A stretch of DNA of 64,000 bases from Pleurostoma richardsiae (taxonomy: Eukaryota > Ascomycota > Sordariomycetes > Calosphaeriales > Pleurostomataceae), in the NCBI GenBank assembly GCA_030052745.1, contig JANBVO010000069.1:1-64000 (forward strand), in the 5' to 3' direction. The notes beneath the pieces were generated by a model. It did not search any database and had not been told where the DNA came from. It saw only the letters and a list, made by a program, of their open reading frames with translations. This document shows, in pieces, positions 44,123-56,089 of the stretch. Made by a program: the position numbers and the translations under genes. Every line of letters begins with the position of its first letter. The first letter of the stretch is position 1.

Positions 44123-44633
44123 ATGTACCAGCTTCTCTGCTTTCTCTTCCCGCTTGCCTTGCTGGCAGTAGCTGTAATGCCAACTACCAGTCACGACCAA
44201 GATACAGATCCTCAACTTGAAGGCCGTACGGTTAGCTTCCACCAGGTATACCAGTATTCTCTCTGTTCCTTTCACTACAACTAACTAACATCTGTCTCAG
44301 AATTCCCAAGAACGCTCTACCGACGGAATAAAGAGAAGGGGAAAGGAGATTGAAGAAGAGCTAGAATATATAGATCAACAAATATCGGAACTGGAAGAGG
44401 AGGAGATCCGACAAGAGTACGATGCGCAGGATGTCGAGAAGGAGTTAGGGAGGCTGAATAAGCTACAGGAGGATAGCCCGAAGCTAGGGGATCTGGATGA
44501 TCTTGTGGAGAAAGCGGAGGAGAAGCTCGACGCGCTGGAAACCATTTTAGGGAAGATAGCGCGAAAGCTTGTGAAACTGGAAGAGAGGCGAAACGGGCTG
44601 GACGGGGAGTTTGAAAGGCTGAAGAATGCTTAA
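44123..44633 (+). CDS. Small secreted coiled-coil protein
   Basis: Two exons, 44123-44245 and 44301-44633, over a 55-nt intron with GTATAC donor and CTCAG acceptor, give 151 residues. MYQLLCFLFPLALLAVAVMP is a strong signal peptide. After the splice almost the whole mature protein is a highly charged helix: IKRRGKEIEEELEYIDQQIS, LEEEEIRQEYDAQDVEKELG, LDDLVEKAEEKLDALETILG and IARKLVKLEERRNGLDGEFE, with hydrophobic residues in heptad spacing. The mature part has no cysteine. Only about 40 codons lie before the intron, so the gene is easy to miss. A secreted, rod-like, very acidic protein is expected; its role, perhaps effector or wall component, is not known. Confidence 0.7.
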
Positions 44634-45326
44634 GGAAAGGGAGTCTGGCCTGGGAACAGGAGATGAGCCTGGAACCATTTCATCCGCCCGCTGTAAACGA
44701 CGACGAGAACAAGCTATAGCATATCGTACTCTTCATCTTCACTCTCCTAAGGGAGCCACCAATATGAACAATAAGCAAATTTCCCTTGACCACTATCGCC
44801 ATCTTTCTCCCGTCTGCCACAAACAGATTATAAGAAAAATGATCGCGACGCGAGACGGTTCTCAGTCCACTGCCTTTCGCTCCAGTCCGAGAATGGACTT
44901 TAATTCGGAGTCTGTTATCCGGCGTTAGGGACTTTCAAGCCAACTTCGCCGCCACTCGGGTAACCGCGTCGAGAAATAATCATAGCTGATTGCGAATTTG
45001 ATTGGGAAGAAAGCAGGGATGGAGAAGATGGTGCAGAAAACTGAATAGGTTGAGCGGCGACGGCCCGCGGAATAGTACAGCTGCGTATGAGTATTTGACT
45101 TCTCAACAGCCTTGTGCCATGACAAGCGGTTTCTCGACTAGTATTATTCCGCAAACCTGTCAGGGCGCCCAAACGATGAACCATCCTGTATCTATAGATG
45201 TTTTAACTCTCTTCCTCGCCTTTCCCTTCCTTCACAAGGAACAATGGGGTCCCATCAGCTAGCCACAATAGCTCCCGATTGCAGATGCCGGACACCCTCA
45301 TAGAGGGTTTTAGACTAACCACTTCA
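44634..45326. other. No gene recognised
   Basis: Intergenic, between the 3' ends of the secreted coiled-coil gene (+) and the MAP kinase gene (-). Confidence 0.45.
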
Positions 45327-46986
45327 TCAGCTACCTCGCCAACTCCGCCCATCAGCACCTCGGGCAAGTTCACCCTCCAGACCTTGAGGCACCTGTCCAA
45401 GAACTTCCTCCAAGGGAGGGTCTTCTGCCCTCCACCGTCCACCGTTCCTCGGGATAATCACTCGTCCTGCATCTGCCTGCTGACCAGTGCCGCAATGTTG
45501 AATGGAATCGGGATCAGAGCGCACGATCTGGCGAAAGCTGAAGACTTCCTCGAGGATCATCCTTCGCATCTCTCCAACATCATCAACCATCTCGAAGTCG
45601 AAGTTGAAGGTTGTAGGACAGGTAGGCGCGTCACGGGCATCGTGCCAAATCCCGAGGTAGGGATGCTCAAGCGCCTGCTCGACACTGGTACGCAAGGTGG
45701 GATCAAACGCCAGCATGTGAGCCAAGAGATCAAGGGCATCCGGATCGGCATCTGGGAAGAGCTGGGAAAAGGGCTTCTCAGCTATGAATGGCAGATTGCG
45801 AAGATACTCTTGAGCAAGCGGTGACTCTACTCGAGAGAGTGTCTCCTCATTTGGCATGCCGAGGATGTGCAAGATTTGGTTCAGCTGATCGACGTAGTCT
45901 CGGCCTCTGAAGAAGGGTCGGCCGCCAAGAAGCTCTGCAACAATGCAGCCAACAGACCAGACATCAACTATTTTCAAGAGCCACATGTCAGTGTGTCTCC
46001 CGAAAAGTCTAAGCCGGTTTATTGAGCGCCGCAAATAATGATGCTGCACGCGTAACACGGCAACAATAATACAAGAATCACGATCACAGCAGGGAGACAT
46101 ACTGGCCTTAGTATAGCTCTGGAAGCTGAGAATGATCTCCGGCGCACGATACCATCTCGTAGTGACATATTCGGTCATGTAGCCAGCATTCTCTTCCGGG
46201 TCGACCGAAACCCCACGCGCCAAGCCAAAGTCGCAGATTTTGAGCTCGCAATTGGAGTTGACTAGGAGATTTCCGGGCTTCAAGTCGCGATGCAGCACGT
46301 TGGCCGAGTGAATGTATTTTAACCCGCAAAGGATCTGATAGATGAAAAATTGGAAGTGGGCATTGGTCAAAGGTTGACCTGAACGAATAATTGCGGCGAG
46401 GTCGCACTCCATTATCTCTATAACGTAGGAGATAAGGAGAAGTTAGCTGCCCGGCGTTGTACACTCCTGGTACAGACGTAAGGATGGGGTAGGATGTACA
46501 CACCCTCGTAGAGGTACGCCTCATTAAAATTGTTCGGCTGGGGAATGTCCATGTCATACAGGCAAGTAATCTGTTACTCCCAGGAAGAACAGTCAGCATA
46601 CCACTCTTGTTCGGTGTAGAGGCGCCCGCTTCAACGATTCAGACTTTAGCGAGCACCGGCAGAGTCGAGGGTACTAACGTTGCGATGACCTCGAAAGTGT
46701 TGCAACAGCTTAATCTCGCGCAGGGCGCGCTTAGTCAGGATCTTCTTGCTGAAGACATTCGTGATCTTCTTGATTGCAACGCCTTCGTTGGTCTGGGTAT
46801 CGACGGCGGCACTGCGGTCGCCGCGCCAGTCAGTGCGATCCGCGGACGTTGCTCAGACGGGGAAATTACATACCACACAATACCGTAAGCGCCCCGGCCC
46901 AGTTCCTTGGTTAATGTGTATTCCGGACCAACTATGAAATCTTGTCCAAACGCCTTGAAAACATTGCGGCCCTGTGTGTCCGCCAT
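45327..46986 (-). CDS. Slt2/Mps1-type MAP kinase, divergent copy
   Basis: Cell-wall-integrity class MAP kinase. Five exons (46874-46986, 46679-46811, 46504-46570, 46103-46417, 45327-45967) give 422 residues, normal for the class. The N-terminus [20 protein letters not shown] and [10 protein letters not shown] are typical. The VAIKK lysine, [30 protein letters not shown] and the TEY dual-phosphorylation site (about residues 186-188) are all present, then AIDVWSVGC across the last splice and [20 protein letters not shown]. Substitutions occur at normally invariant places, for example [12 protein letters not shown] where [12 protein letters not shown] is standard. That suggests a diverged paralogue rather than the core single-copy gene. 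All catalytic residues remain, so it is likely functional. The last intron is long (135 nt) compared with the others. Confidence 0.92.
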
Positions 46987-48476
46987 AGTGCACAGTTAGA
47001 AGCACTTGGCTGGCGAGAGTCTAAAGAAGGGACGACGCAACATGCAGTGAAGACAAGAGACGCGATAACTGTGGATTATGTGCAGCTTCCAGGTAGCAAG
47101 GCGAAATTTAACGGAAATACTACTATACTAGCACGCATGGGAAGATGCTGTTGACGTGTTGAAGGCTCTTCAAACGCTAGTTGCTGACATCTAAGACGTC
47201 AGCTGTGCGTTGCGACTTCTCCGGTCGCACGCAGATGACTTCTCGTCAGCTGTCAGCACCTCTAAGGGGCATGAGGCTTCGCCAAGACTGTACTGTATTG
47301 GGATGCAGTGAATTCTTCAACCTGGAGATGGTTCTCAGGCCATCTACTATAGCAGAGTACTTATACATGATGATTATGCCATAATTGGCGCAAGGTCCCA
47401 GCTGCAAGTGTTTTACGAAATGTTGCACACATTTTCAGCAATCAAAGTCATGTCACCCCTGATGAGCCCCTGAGCGTCACTTCAAGCGTCGTGGTCGTAC
47501 GCCTCATCAAGAAGCTCCCAGCGCAAGCCTGTCATCACTATCACCATCAGCGAATGGATAACGTCATATTCTATGTAGATGCTTCGTATTCCAGCGCGGT
47601 CCTTATGTTTCTGTGCCTTCAGTCCCGTAATATATTGTATCGTCCAATCAGCCTTGCCAGTGGTATCTTAGAAGACGGTTGCCCGTGTTGTTAGTGATTT
47701 ACGAGCATGTCGATGAGGATGACTCTACGACTGCGGGGTGTCGGAGGGTCCGCTCTAACGCTCACTCCGGCATCCTCCTCCGGACAGTAGTGGAGTTGGC
47801 GAAGCCACATATCGGCTACAATCAATAGTACATGGAGATCGTGGGCTTCGATACGCGAGGCCGAGTCGGCCGGCAGCCACTACTCTTGCGATAGATCAAT
47901 GATTTGCGCTTTGAAAGAGGAGCACGTAGAGAATTGATGGTAAGGCCTCTTAAGAACCAGGAGCTTTCACGTCGTAGCCGCTGAGCCAGATGTGATCGGA
48001 GAGGAACGTTCGGCGCTCACTTACGACAGACTGGGGTGGAGAAGGCGGTAGGCCTGACGGGAAAGACCTGACGCAGGGTGCGATAGTCGCTGGTAATCTC
48101 GGCGTAGGCATTGGCATACAGGCGAACGCGCTGCTTGGTTGCGGGCATCTGATCGAGCATCGGTTAATTAGAGTACAAACCGCGCGTAGCTCCTCCGCTT
48201 CGGTTCCCCATCCACGACAGCCGGCCGCCGACTGCGGGCGCCGACTGCGAACACCAGGGTGGTCTCCTGGCGGGAGGCAAACGCTGGTCTAGAGCAGACA
48301 GATGCCAAAATTGGAGATCTATTCTCAGCCGCTGGCGGTATCTCAAATAATCTAATCTCGCGACCTCGCCGAATCAATTGTGCGTTCCAATTCGAGTATC
48401 ACCCTCAGCACCAATCCCTTCTCTGCCATGCTTGCTCCAGTGATTGACTCACAAACGTCAGATGAACATGCGAAGA
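46987..48476. other. No well-supported gene; one short minus-strand frame
   Basis: Mostly unsupported frames. At 48017-48160 (-) an ATG-initiated 47-codon frame contains KQRVRLYANAYAEITSDYRT and ends beside a GTAAGT donor-like site. It looks like a broken exon of something coding, but I cannot name it. The first few hundred bases are the promoter of the MAP kinase gene. Confidence 0.4.
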
Positions 48477-50166
48477 TCAAATAGCCAGAGCCTTATCTTT
48501 ATACGCGACGAAAAGTTCAGTGACAGACGTCTTCTCGTATGCAGGAGATACAACAAATTGATCCATCTCGCGGTTGTACGTGAACCACTTACCTTGGGCA
48601 GCAAGGCCGTTGCCCAGATCTATCAACCGTCGCTTCCTAACATTGGTACGAGATGGCCTCTCCATCTCCAGCTTCCTTTCATCCTGGTCGGACTCGTCGA
48701 AATGATCCGCCGGGAACAGCTGTCGTGTCCATAGAAGGCCTCTGAGAGTCCAATCTTCCGGAAGAGGTTCTTCTCGACGAGGTTGGCCACCATTACTGTC
48801 ATTGGGCAACTTTAGTGTGATCTCTCCGTCACGTCTGAGGCTGTTGAGTGTGGAGTTGAGTACGCATGTGAGAAGATGCCAGCTGAAGTTATCGCAGAGC
48901 ACTGCAGCGGCTGGAATGCGTACCATACACACCATAAAAGCAAGTCGGACATGGACGTAGGGCAGGATATTAGGGTCTCCAAATCTGGCGAAGACAACTT
49001 CGTCTGTGCAACTCACGAGGGCTTGTGCTTCACTCAAGCATGTTGCTTTGAAGTGATGATCGTCTTTAGTCAGATTCTGATCGCCGGAAGGTAGGTTTAC
49101 GGCCACTTCCATGAGATGCCTGAAGATGGGGTTTCCAAGTTCTCCATACTGGAGAATGGCATTGCAGTTAGAGACGGCAATTTCTGATCCCGGTCGTAAC
49201 CAATGCCTTGCTTGACGCGATATACCTGTGTCGAGCTGTGATAAGAAAATGTCCCGTGTTGTGACGACGTTAACAAGGTGTCCCGAGGCTTTTGCTGCAT
49301 CATTTTCTCGATATGCAGCGAGCAGGTAGCAGTGCATCTGCACAAAGTGATATCGGTAGTCGTGACGGCCATAGCCAAGTGTTTCTTCGAATAGGGCAAT
49401 CATTGATTGATAGGCTCTGGGAAATGGCGTGGCGACGCAAGTACTTTTCGTGTAAAACGAGAGGGCACGAGTAACGTCAGAACGAAAAAGGCATCCAAGA
49501 TGGTGATAAAGACGCCCAATTTCTGGTGCCACATCACTCTTCTTTGAGTACCAGTCGGCGGAGACATCTCTCCAAACGTCCTTGTCGCTCATGTCCTCTT
49601 GTTCAATTGCCATTCTGCGTGGCGTTAGTTATGTCATACGAAAAGTCGAATCCAACTGACCTGTAACGAGCTATGTCGCCCAGACATTCAATCCAGATCT
49701 CTTCGAAAGCAGGCACTGTCTCCAACAACAAAGTCATCATTGAGTAAGCTAGTTTGATGAACCACAACATTAGCTCGAGCGAGGCAGGCAACCGGTGCAA
49801 GAGAGCCTCCAGAAAGCGGTGGATACCATACCACCACATACGGCCCGGCAGGCAATCCTCGAACGCGAGTCGCCGGAGGGCTGGGCTGGTGGAAGGGTGC
49901 TGGTAGGCCAGGAAGAAGTCGAAGGAATCCTGTAGTAGTTTATAATGGGCGTCAATGTACCTTCGCCATGTCTCAACATCGAACAGTTCGAGCATGGGTG
50001 GAACCGAGCTCAGATAGTCGTCGATAGCAATGCACTTGGCCTGGCTAACAGCTAAGCGGCAACGGATTTCTCTCATGTCGGCGGCGCGATCTTCTTCACT
50101 CATTTCTCTCCCCTTTAGTTCAGAAATGATATTGGAATTAGGCTCCATGGCATTCCCTGACGCCAT
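48477..50166 (-). CDS. Est1-type DNA/RNA-binding domain protein
   Basis: Two exons, 49661-50166 and 48477-49614, over a 46-nt intron, give 547 residues. The splice reconstitutes IARYRMAIEQEDMSDKDVW, and then VSADWYSKKSDVAPEIGRLY and HHLGCLFRSDVTRALSFYTK follow. This is the hallmark of the Est1/Smg7-type DNA/RNA-binding region, a TPR-like helical repeat fold. Further segments (SMIALFEETLGYG, CYLLAAYRENDAAKASGHLV) continue the repeat. The N-terminal part with LSSVPPMLELFDVETWRRYI and an FLAYQHPSTSPALRRLAF segment fits fungal members. The canonical Est1 is larger and acts in telomerase recruitment; these shorter fungal paralogues have no known function and are often found in variable regions. 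The frame is intact. Confidence 0.85.
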
Positions 50167-51823
50167 GTTAGCTCAACACCGTTGGACGACTGTCCAGGCT
50201 GGATGGGAACGGGTTGTAGAAGCAGAGCTGCCTGGAGGGTATGAAAGTCCCTTTTAAGTTGACTTCTTCTATGAATCTGGGTGTTCGGTGAATCATTCAG
50301 GTAGAAGCACCGATGACGGCGTATCGGCCTTGGGAGGACCCTTTTTATACGGCCAGGCAGACTTGGACGGGAAAGACTGACTGCGGAAATCTGTGGTATA
50401 CAGTACAGCTCTAGGATGACAGGGGAGAGCCCAGCATAACCAAATTAATTATCCCAGCTCGTCACATACTCACCTCGGGATGACGGTCAAAGAAAACTAG
50501 CGCAGAGGTTCGAAAGCACTCGACGCAACACAACGCCTTTCCTCTTTCTACGGCTAGCTATGCCTGAAAAAAATGCCTAGCTTTGATATTGTCACGTTGA
50601 CAGAGCTTTCATCGGAAGTCATAGTGGATGCGCACGATATTATTCCTTTCATATTACTGCTTGCCACGACCACACCACTCAGTCGGACACCGAACACTCG
50701 ATGGCCAGCCCGAGGCATCACATCACAGCATAACAGACACCACATAATAGAAACAATTCTCTTCATCGCCTCAAATTATCGATTATGATGCCGGCAAGGT
50801 ATCCGTCCTCAACACAGAGTAACTCGATGAATTGGCGAGTTATCCTATCTACGCTCTCAGTTCTTTAAACCGATGCATATTTTTTTGCGGGACGAAGCTC
50901 CAGATGTTAAGCAGATGGATCACGATGTTATTATGCCTTTCAGCGAAGTTTCCATGGGGTGAGAGCCACGATTATCGTCCGAGCAGCCAAGTCGGCGACT
51001 CTCTCATCCTTCAAGACCTTGCACAGATCCCATTCCCGCCGGTGCTCAAGGCTTGTTCTTCAGAGCTGTGATGGACGAGTGTATCTTCCGGATATTGCTC
51101 CTGCTCGTCGCCTTAACCTGCTAGCGCCCCTTTAACCTGTATATCTCCTTTATACTACTACGCATCGAGGTCGTGCATGGAATCCTGGGGATCATGAAGG
51201 CGTCGTCAATAACCCTAACCCTAGCTCAAGTGTGGTGGAGATGGAGCCGTCATATCTCTCTGTAGGATTCCTCCCTCGCTTGTGGCGTTTAGGCGTTATG
51301 TTGCCAGGATCGTGGACTTAGTAGGCCAGGAGGGATCGCGTCACTGATCAGGGGACGAGGTACGGCGTTGTTTAGTGATGTCTTAGTAATTGGACCGCTT
51401 TGACTTTTGCAAAGCGTTTCCTCCGTTTGTCGGAGTGATGCCTGCGATACCACCACGCTGTAGAGTGCTGGCTTCCTAAACTTTCCAGTAGACGGGGCTT
51501 CAATCTAATGAGACGAAATATCTATCCGACCTTGTGTCCAGGCTCCACAATAAGCGCAAGAAGGTAGCAACTCAGATCCAGATCCGTCCTCTGCCTCCAC
51601 TTACGCCTCCTTCTGTTTCCCCCCTTTTGGCTATTGGTCATCTCTTTACTAGCAACCACCACTACAGTATCAGCTCTTTAACAGAGGGCTAACCCATATC
51701 CAGCTGGGCACGGTCCTGGCCTGGAGAGGGGACTCCAGAATAGCTTAATGCCCAACTTGCCAGAGCCTGTAGCACTGTCCTCTGTGCCTCGTGCCTCATC
51801 TGCTTTGCCTCCCCTCCTTTAAG
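50167..51823. other. No gene recognised; promoter and pre-captain stretch
   Basis: Starts with the promoter of the Est1-type gene. A short telomere-like word occurs at 51210-51224. From about 51540 pyrimidine-rich DNA leads into the DUF3435 relic and may contain eroded 5' exons of it. Confidence 0.45.
51210..51224 (+). repeat. Short telomere-like TAACCCTAACCCTAG word
   Basis: Two CCCTAA-type units in a row, matching the usual ascomycete telomere repeat on its C-rich strand. At this length it could be chance. Confidence 0.5.
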
Positions 51824-52283
51824 ATGTTGTACCGTCGAGCCAACAAGGGCAGGGTTGTCAACACAAACGTCTGTGAGGAAGTGGTCAAGACATATCGGCG
51901 GCAGTGCTCTCCTCCGCGAGCTGTGCTGACGTTCCTCAGTATATCAGGGGGCCGTTGACCGTCGAATTTGACCTGGAAACGCTGCCGAAGGAGAAGCCCG
52001 TGATGGGAATCGACGAGATGCTGCTGGGCCTTACTCACCACTATTGTCGCGACACATCCGTTTTCCCCACCGAGGACGGCCGGCTCAACCTGCCGACGAT
52101 CATGCTTTTTCAGGCCTACGCGGCGTGTCGGCCGGCAGAGCTCGTCGACGGGACTAAAAAGAGGGGTGGCAAAGACCCACAGCTGGACGAGCCAGATGAC
52201 TAGATCCAGCTAATTGCTGAGGTAGGGGCAGGGTGTCGTACAGTACTCTCGAGGACAAATCATGAGGAGAAGGAGGAAGAAGA

Positions 52284-52324
<41 letters not shown>

Positions 52325-52329
52325 GCGAT

Positions 52330-52399
<70 letters not shown>

Positions 52400-53676
52400 A
52401 TGACCAAGTATTTGACGACAGCGACGACGGATACGATAGCGACGTGACGGATGGTACTGATCTAGACGATGGAAACCCAATGATAGCCCAACGGGGGGAC
52501 GGACTAGCTCGAAGATCCGGCCCGACAGCACAAGGCGCTCTGCTACGAGGACATCACGCTCTGGATCGTCAAGGATCCCAGGCAGGGCGCAGAGATGTCC
52601 TCACGATGGCGGTCTATTTTCGGTTTCATAGAGGGGCGGACAAGCCCAAACCGTATGCTTTGCTGGATCCCAGGCGACGCGATCTGGTCGACTTGGTCTA
52701 GCTGACGCCGTCTGAACGGTTTTCCTGTTCCGTAAACACCCCCTGCCTATCCTGTGCCCCATTAGCCACGTTCTGGCTCATGCGATTCGCGATAATGCCT
52801 GCCAGGTCGGCGGCTACGGCCGGGCCGAGTCGTTTTATTCCAAGCAGCTCGGGAGGACGGTAGCAAAGTTGCACTGGAAGCCTTCGGTGCTGAAGAAGCC
52901 GGTGTTTCGCAGATCGGTGCGGACGGCCACCGGGTAGTGGGAGAAGTCGGGCACGGAGCCCATGAATCATTCCATATGCGCATTCTACCTTGACCGCATC
53001 GGCAGGGCTCTCGGGTCCGAGGAAAAGTGGACTTCGTACTGCATGCGGCGTGGAAACGCGAATGCCATCCTCGGGCGGGTGTCCGGATATGGTCGTCGAC
53101 CAGGTCATGCGGCACGACCCTATGGCCGGATGCTTGGCCAATGCCTACCTCAACCACCGCGTCGGGTTTAACGTGCAGGATGCGTTCCTGGAGAGATACC
53201 CTTCGGCCGATGGTCTCACGCGCACCTTCACGCACATGAGCATTCGCTCCAGCCCCGAAGTCCCCAAAGAGGTCCCCGAGGCGGAACTCGATCAAGTCCC
53301 TGCCGACCCCGAGATCACCGAGCTCGCGAGACGAGCCAGGCAAATGTTCATCAGCACTCGGCAAGAATATGAAATGATTAAACGAGCGCGGGAGCAGGTC
53401 CTTGGTGAATATCGTCAGCTGCGGCGAGATCTCAAGAACACCAAGAAGAGCTTCCTAGAAGAGATGACGGGGGTGTACCAAGACGCATGCCGCCACCGCA
53501 TCTACAACAAAGAGCTGAAGCGGCAGCTGAAGGAAATAGTGCAGCCAGAGAAGGTCGAACCCGCGGTCCAACACGGCCTGGAAGGAAGAACGGAACCAGC
53601 TACTGGCGATCTTGAGCGATTTCAACACAGACGTAAGAATAAGAACGATGACCGACAGGAAGGTCCCGGGCTTTGA
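51824..53676 (+). pseudogene. DUF3435 tyrosine-recombinase-family gene (Starship captain-like), decayed
   Basis: The ordered blocks of the DUF3435 family can be followed. GRVVNTNVCEEVV is followed by YIRGPLTVEFDLETLPKEKP, VMGIDEMLLGLTHHYCRDTS, VFPTEDGRLNLPTIMLFQAY and ACRPAELVDG (the SRPAxLV-like block), then a very acidic insert. Next comes LRYEDITLWIVKDP-like text and, near 53000-53100, remains of the WRRG.AN block, with MRHDPMAGCLANAYLN. Last is FNVQDAFLERYPSADGLTRT and FTHMSIRSSPEVPKEVP with a long helical tail. The parts lie in more than one frame with stops, so it is not functional. DUF3435 proteins include the captains of Starship giant DNA transposons; solitary decayed copies are common. 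No element boundaries were identified around it. Confidence 0.8.
52282..52404 (+). repeat. GATGACGAC nine-base repeat encoding a poly-aspartate tract
   Basis: A 123-base run of GAC and GAT codons, mostly in a nine-base period GATGACGAC, coding for 40 aspartates and one glycine in the frame of the DUF3435 relic. The family normally has a short acidic linker here, so this is a microsatellite-like expansion within coding sequence. Confidence 0.9.
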
Positions 53677-53989
53677 TGCCGAGTGCCTTCTGAAAGGGCG
53701 ATAGACGTTGACGTTGAAGGCTGCCGGTTAGAATCGGGCCGGCGGACGGCTGAGACATCAATGGCCCACTGAAAAGGTGCAAAAGCGGAGCTGGTAAGCC
53801 TCCAGAAAGCTGTTAACAAAATCGCGAGACGACTACTCATGAATGTGTTAACAGACGGGCTACTGAATATCATATTTTAAACTTCTGACCGATATATGAA
53901 GACTACTAGAGTGATTGATTGGCTGATGGTCCCGCAACCATTTAGGTAGCGCCCAATGGGGCTAATCTGCGGGGACAGTGGCGTGGGCC

Positions 53990-55296
53990 ATGCGGAAGGG
54001 GCCCGCGGTTGTCCCGAGACTGCATAATGCAACCGCAAATGCTCTTGCCTCTCCTTCCTCGAAGCGTAGCCCGCCACTTTGCGACGACAGAACTATGGAA
54101 TCGAGGCCTGGAAGGTGCTTGTGCGGAAGGCCGCTCCATCGCCTTGCCTGCCCAGTCCGCGAAGACGTTGACTGTCGTGATTTTCTTCGTCTCCTGGCAT
54201 GTATGGAACGGGACTCAATTCCGGGGCATATCATCTTCCGCGGGATCTCCCCAACAGTAGCTTCGGAGCAGGGACAAGGTACCGATTGGCTCTTTCCCCT
54301 TTCAAGGTTCATTACCAACGACAAGGTGCTTGATGACATACTTGAGACGCTCTTGGACCGTCGCGTTTTGCATTTGATGGCGTGGGAGGAGGTTATTGAT
54401 TGCGACTCTCCACTGTGGGCATCGCGAAACTTGTCGTTCCATGCCGACTCCCGCGGAGCCATTCTGGAAGGCCTACGGTCACAGCGGCCAGCATTCAGCG
54501 GCTCGTATGAGGTCTGGAGGCTTGAGGCAATCAAATTGATCCTGCACAGCTTTCCTCACCCGTCAGATCCATTGTGTGTCTCCCAAGTTCGCTCTAGTAT
54601 GCGCTCCTGACATGACGTAGGTTCGTCGAGCATGGTCGCAGCCAGCTCCCTTTCGTGATGGGCATCAGAAGGAGTCCTCTCCTCTCGAGGATCCAGGATC
54701 CTCAACAGATATCCCGGGCCATCGATGTCTTCCTCTTCTCGTCCTCTCTCAGTGATGAACCGTCTAGGAGATCCCTTGTTTCTGCAGCTAGAGAGCTCTC
54801 GCAGCTGCAGGGCCCGTTACAGATTGATGTGGATCATCGAATGCAGCAAATATGGCGTCTTGTTCTTGAGCGTCCGCTTCCGCGTCTCATTCGAACTCGA
54901 CAGCCAGACTCAATAGTCTATCTGTTACACCGTCGCTCCATCCCTGCCGGTCATGAAGCCGGACCGTTAACAAGAAGGTCGGACTGCAAACCTCGACCTG
55001 GCCGGTACCACTCATACTACTCTCGCAGTCTGCAGCAGCCACGCAACAATCAATCTCTCCTTCCGAGCCCCTGTCCACAGGATATAGATTCAAGGGATGA
55101 CGACGACGAGAGGCGCCCGCACAAGATCCTCTCGGGTTCTCTCTTGCTTCCCGCCTTGAAGCCATCCTCCCATCAAGGCGGGGGTCCTGCTCTTGCCACA
55201 CTAGAGCCCCATCTGGAGTCGAGGCAAGGGCATGGAAGCGACCCAATCTTCCATCGGAGACATGACAGGCTTGCTCTCGTCGATATTCTTAATTGA
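53990..55296 (+). CDS. Hypothetical 419-residue protein
   Basis: Two exons, 53990-54573 and 54621-55296, join HSFPHPSDPL to FVEHGRSQLPFVMGIRRSPL over a 47-nt intron with GTGTGT donor and GTAG acceptor. The N-terminal half holds CLCGRPLHRLACP, a pair of cysteine motifs, then LACMERDSIPGHIIFRGISP, WLFPLSRFITNDKVLDDILE and WEEVIDCDSPLWASRNLSFH. The second half has RIQDPQQISRAIDVFLFSSS and a charged region with DSRDDDDERR. No family recognised. The coding character of exon 1 is strong; the end of exon 2 is weaker. Confidence 0.55.
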
Positions 55297-56089
55297 CCTG
55301 ATGGCACCCAGCAAAGACTATTCATCTCGCGGCCAACGTCAGAGTTGCCGAGGATTCGACACATTTGGCTCAAAACCTTCGCTCGGCTTGGATGAACACC
55401 GTACAGGATGGGCGAAAGGCTCCTAAGAGTCGTTCAAATTTCCCACTTGCTGCCTCCTGAGGTATGTCCAAATTACCCCTGTCCTCATCCCGTACGTGCT
55501 GATTCACCAGTTCACAGCAGCGCAGGTAAGCACTCTGCCCGGTAAATTATTGACAAGATGGCTCCGCCATGTCACTTGCTGGGAGAGACGATTTGCCGCG
55601 CGGCTCTGAGAATGGGATGGGATCCCGAACTCCGTGTCGTGAATCAGACTCTCAGGGTGAGCATGCAGTGCGTCAATATGACGGTTGGGCGATTTTGCTG
55701 TGGATAGAGAGGGAACAGTTGGATAACTGATTTCGACTAGTAAAACCATACTATGTTGGGAAAAGTATCGCCTCGCGGCTGGAGAGATTCGGTGTCGTCA
55801 GACCCATGTAAGCGTAGTGGTACTTGTTTGCAGCCTTGGCGCGACGAGAAGACAGCTGGGCAATGATTGCCTAGAAGCTCGCCAGCTACACGGCCTTGTT
55901 GAAGATAGAATATTTCTAAGTGAAATGATTGTTGACACCCGGGTATCCGCGTTGTGTCTGCTATACCGACCGACTGCTAGGGGTTATCAAAGCGAATTTC
56001 ACGACCATGGCATGAACTGCAGCCTTGCACTAACTATAATGACTGAGCACGGCACGTCCCTAAGAATTGCCTGCTGGGTGGCAGGCTGT
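55297..56089. other. No gene recognised
   Basis: Intergenic; the frame at 55817-56344 runs through the repeat copy B and is not considered coding. Confidence 0.4.

Noticed and set aside
52262-52447. Threonine/methionine repeat frame and isoleucine/valine repeat frame
   Set aside because: These are shadow readings of the GATGACGAC repeat, whose aspartate frame is continuous with the DUF3435 relic.
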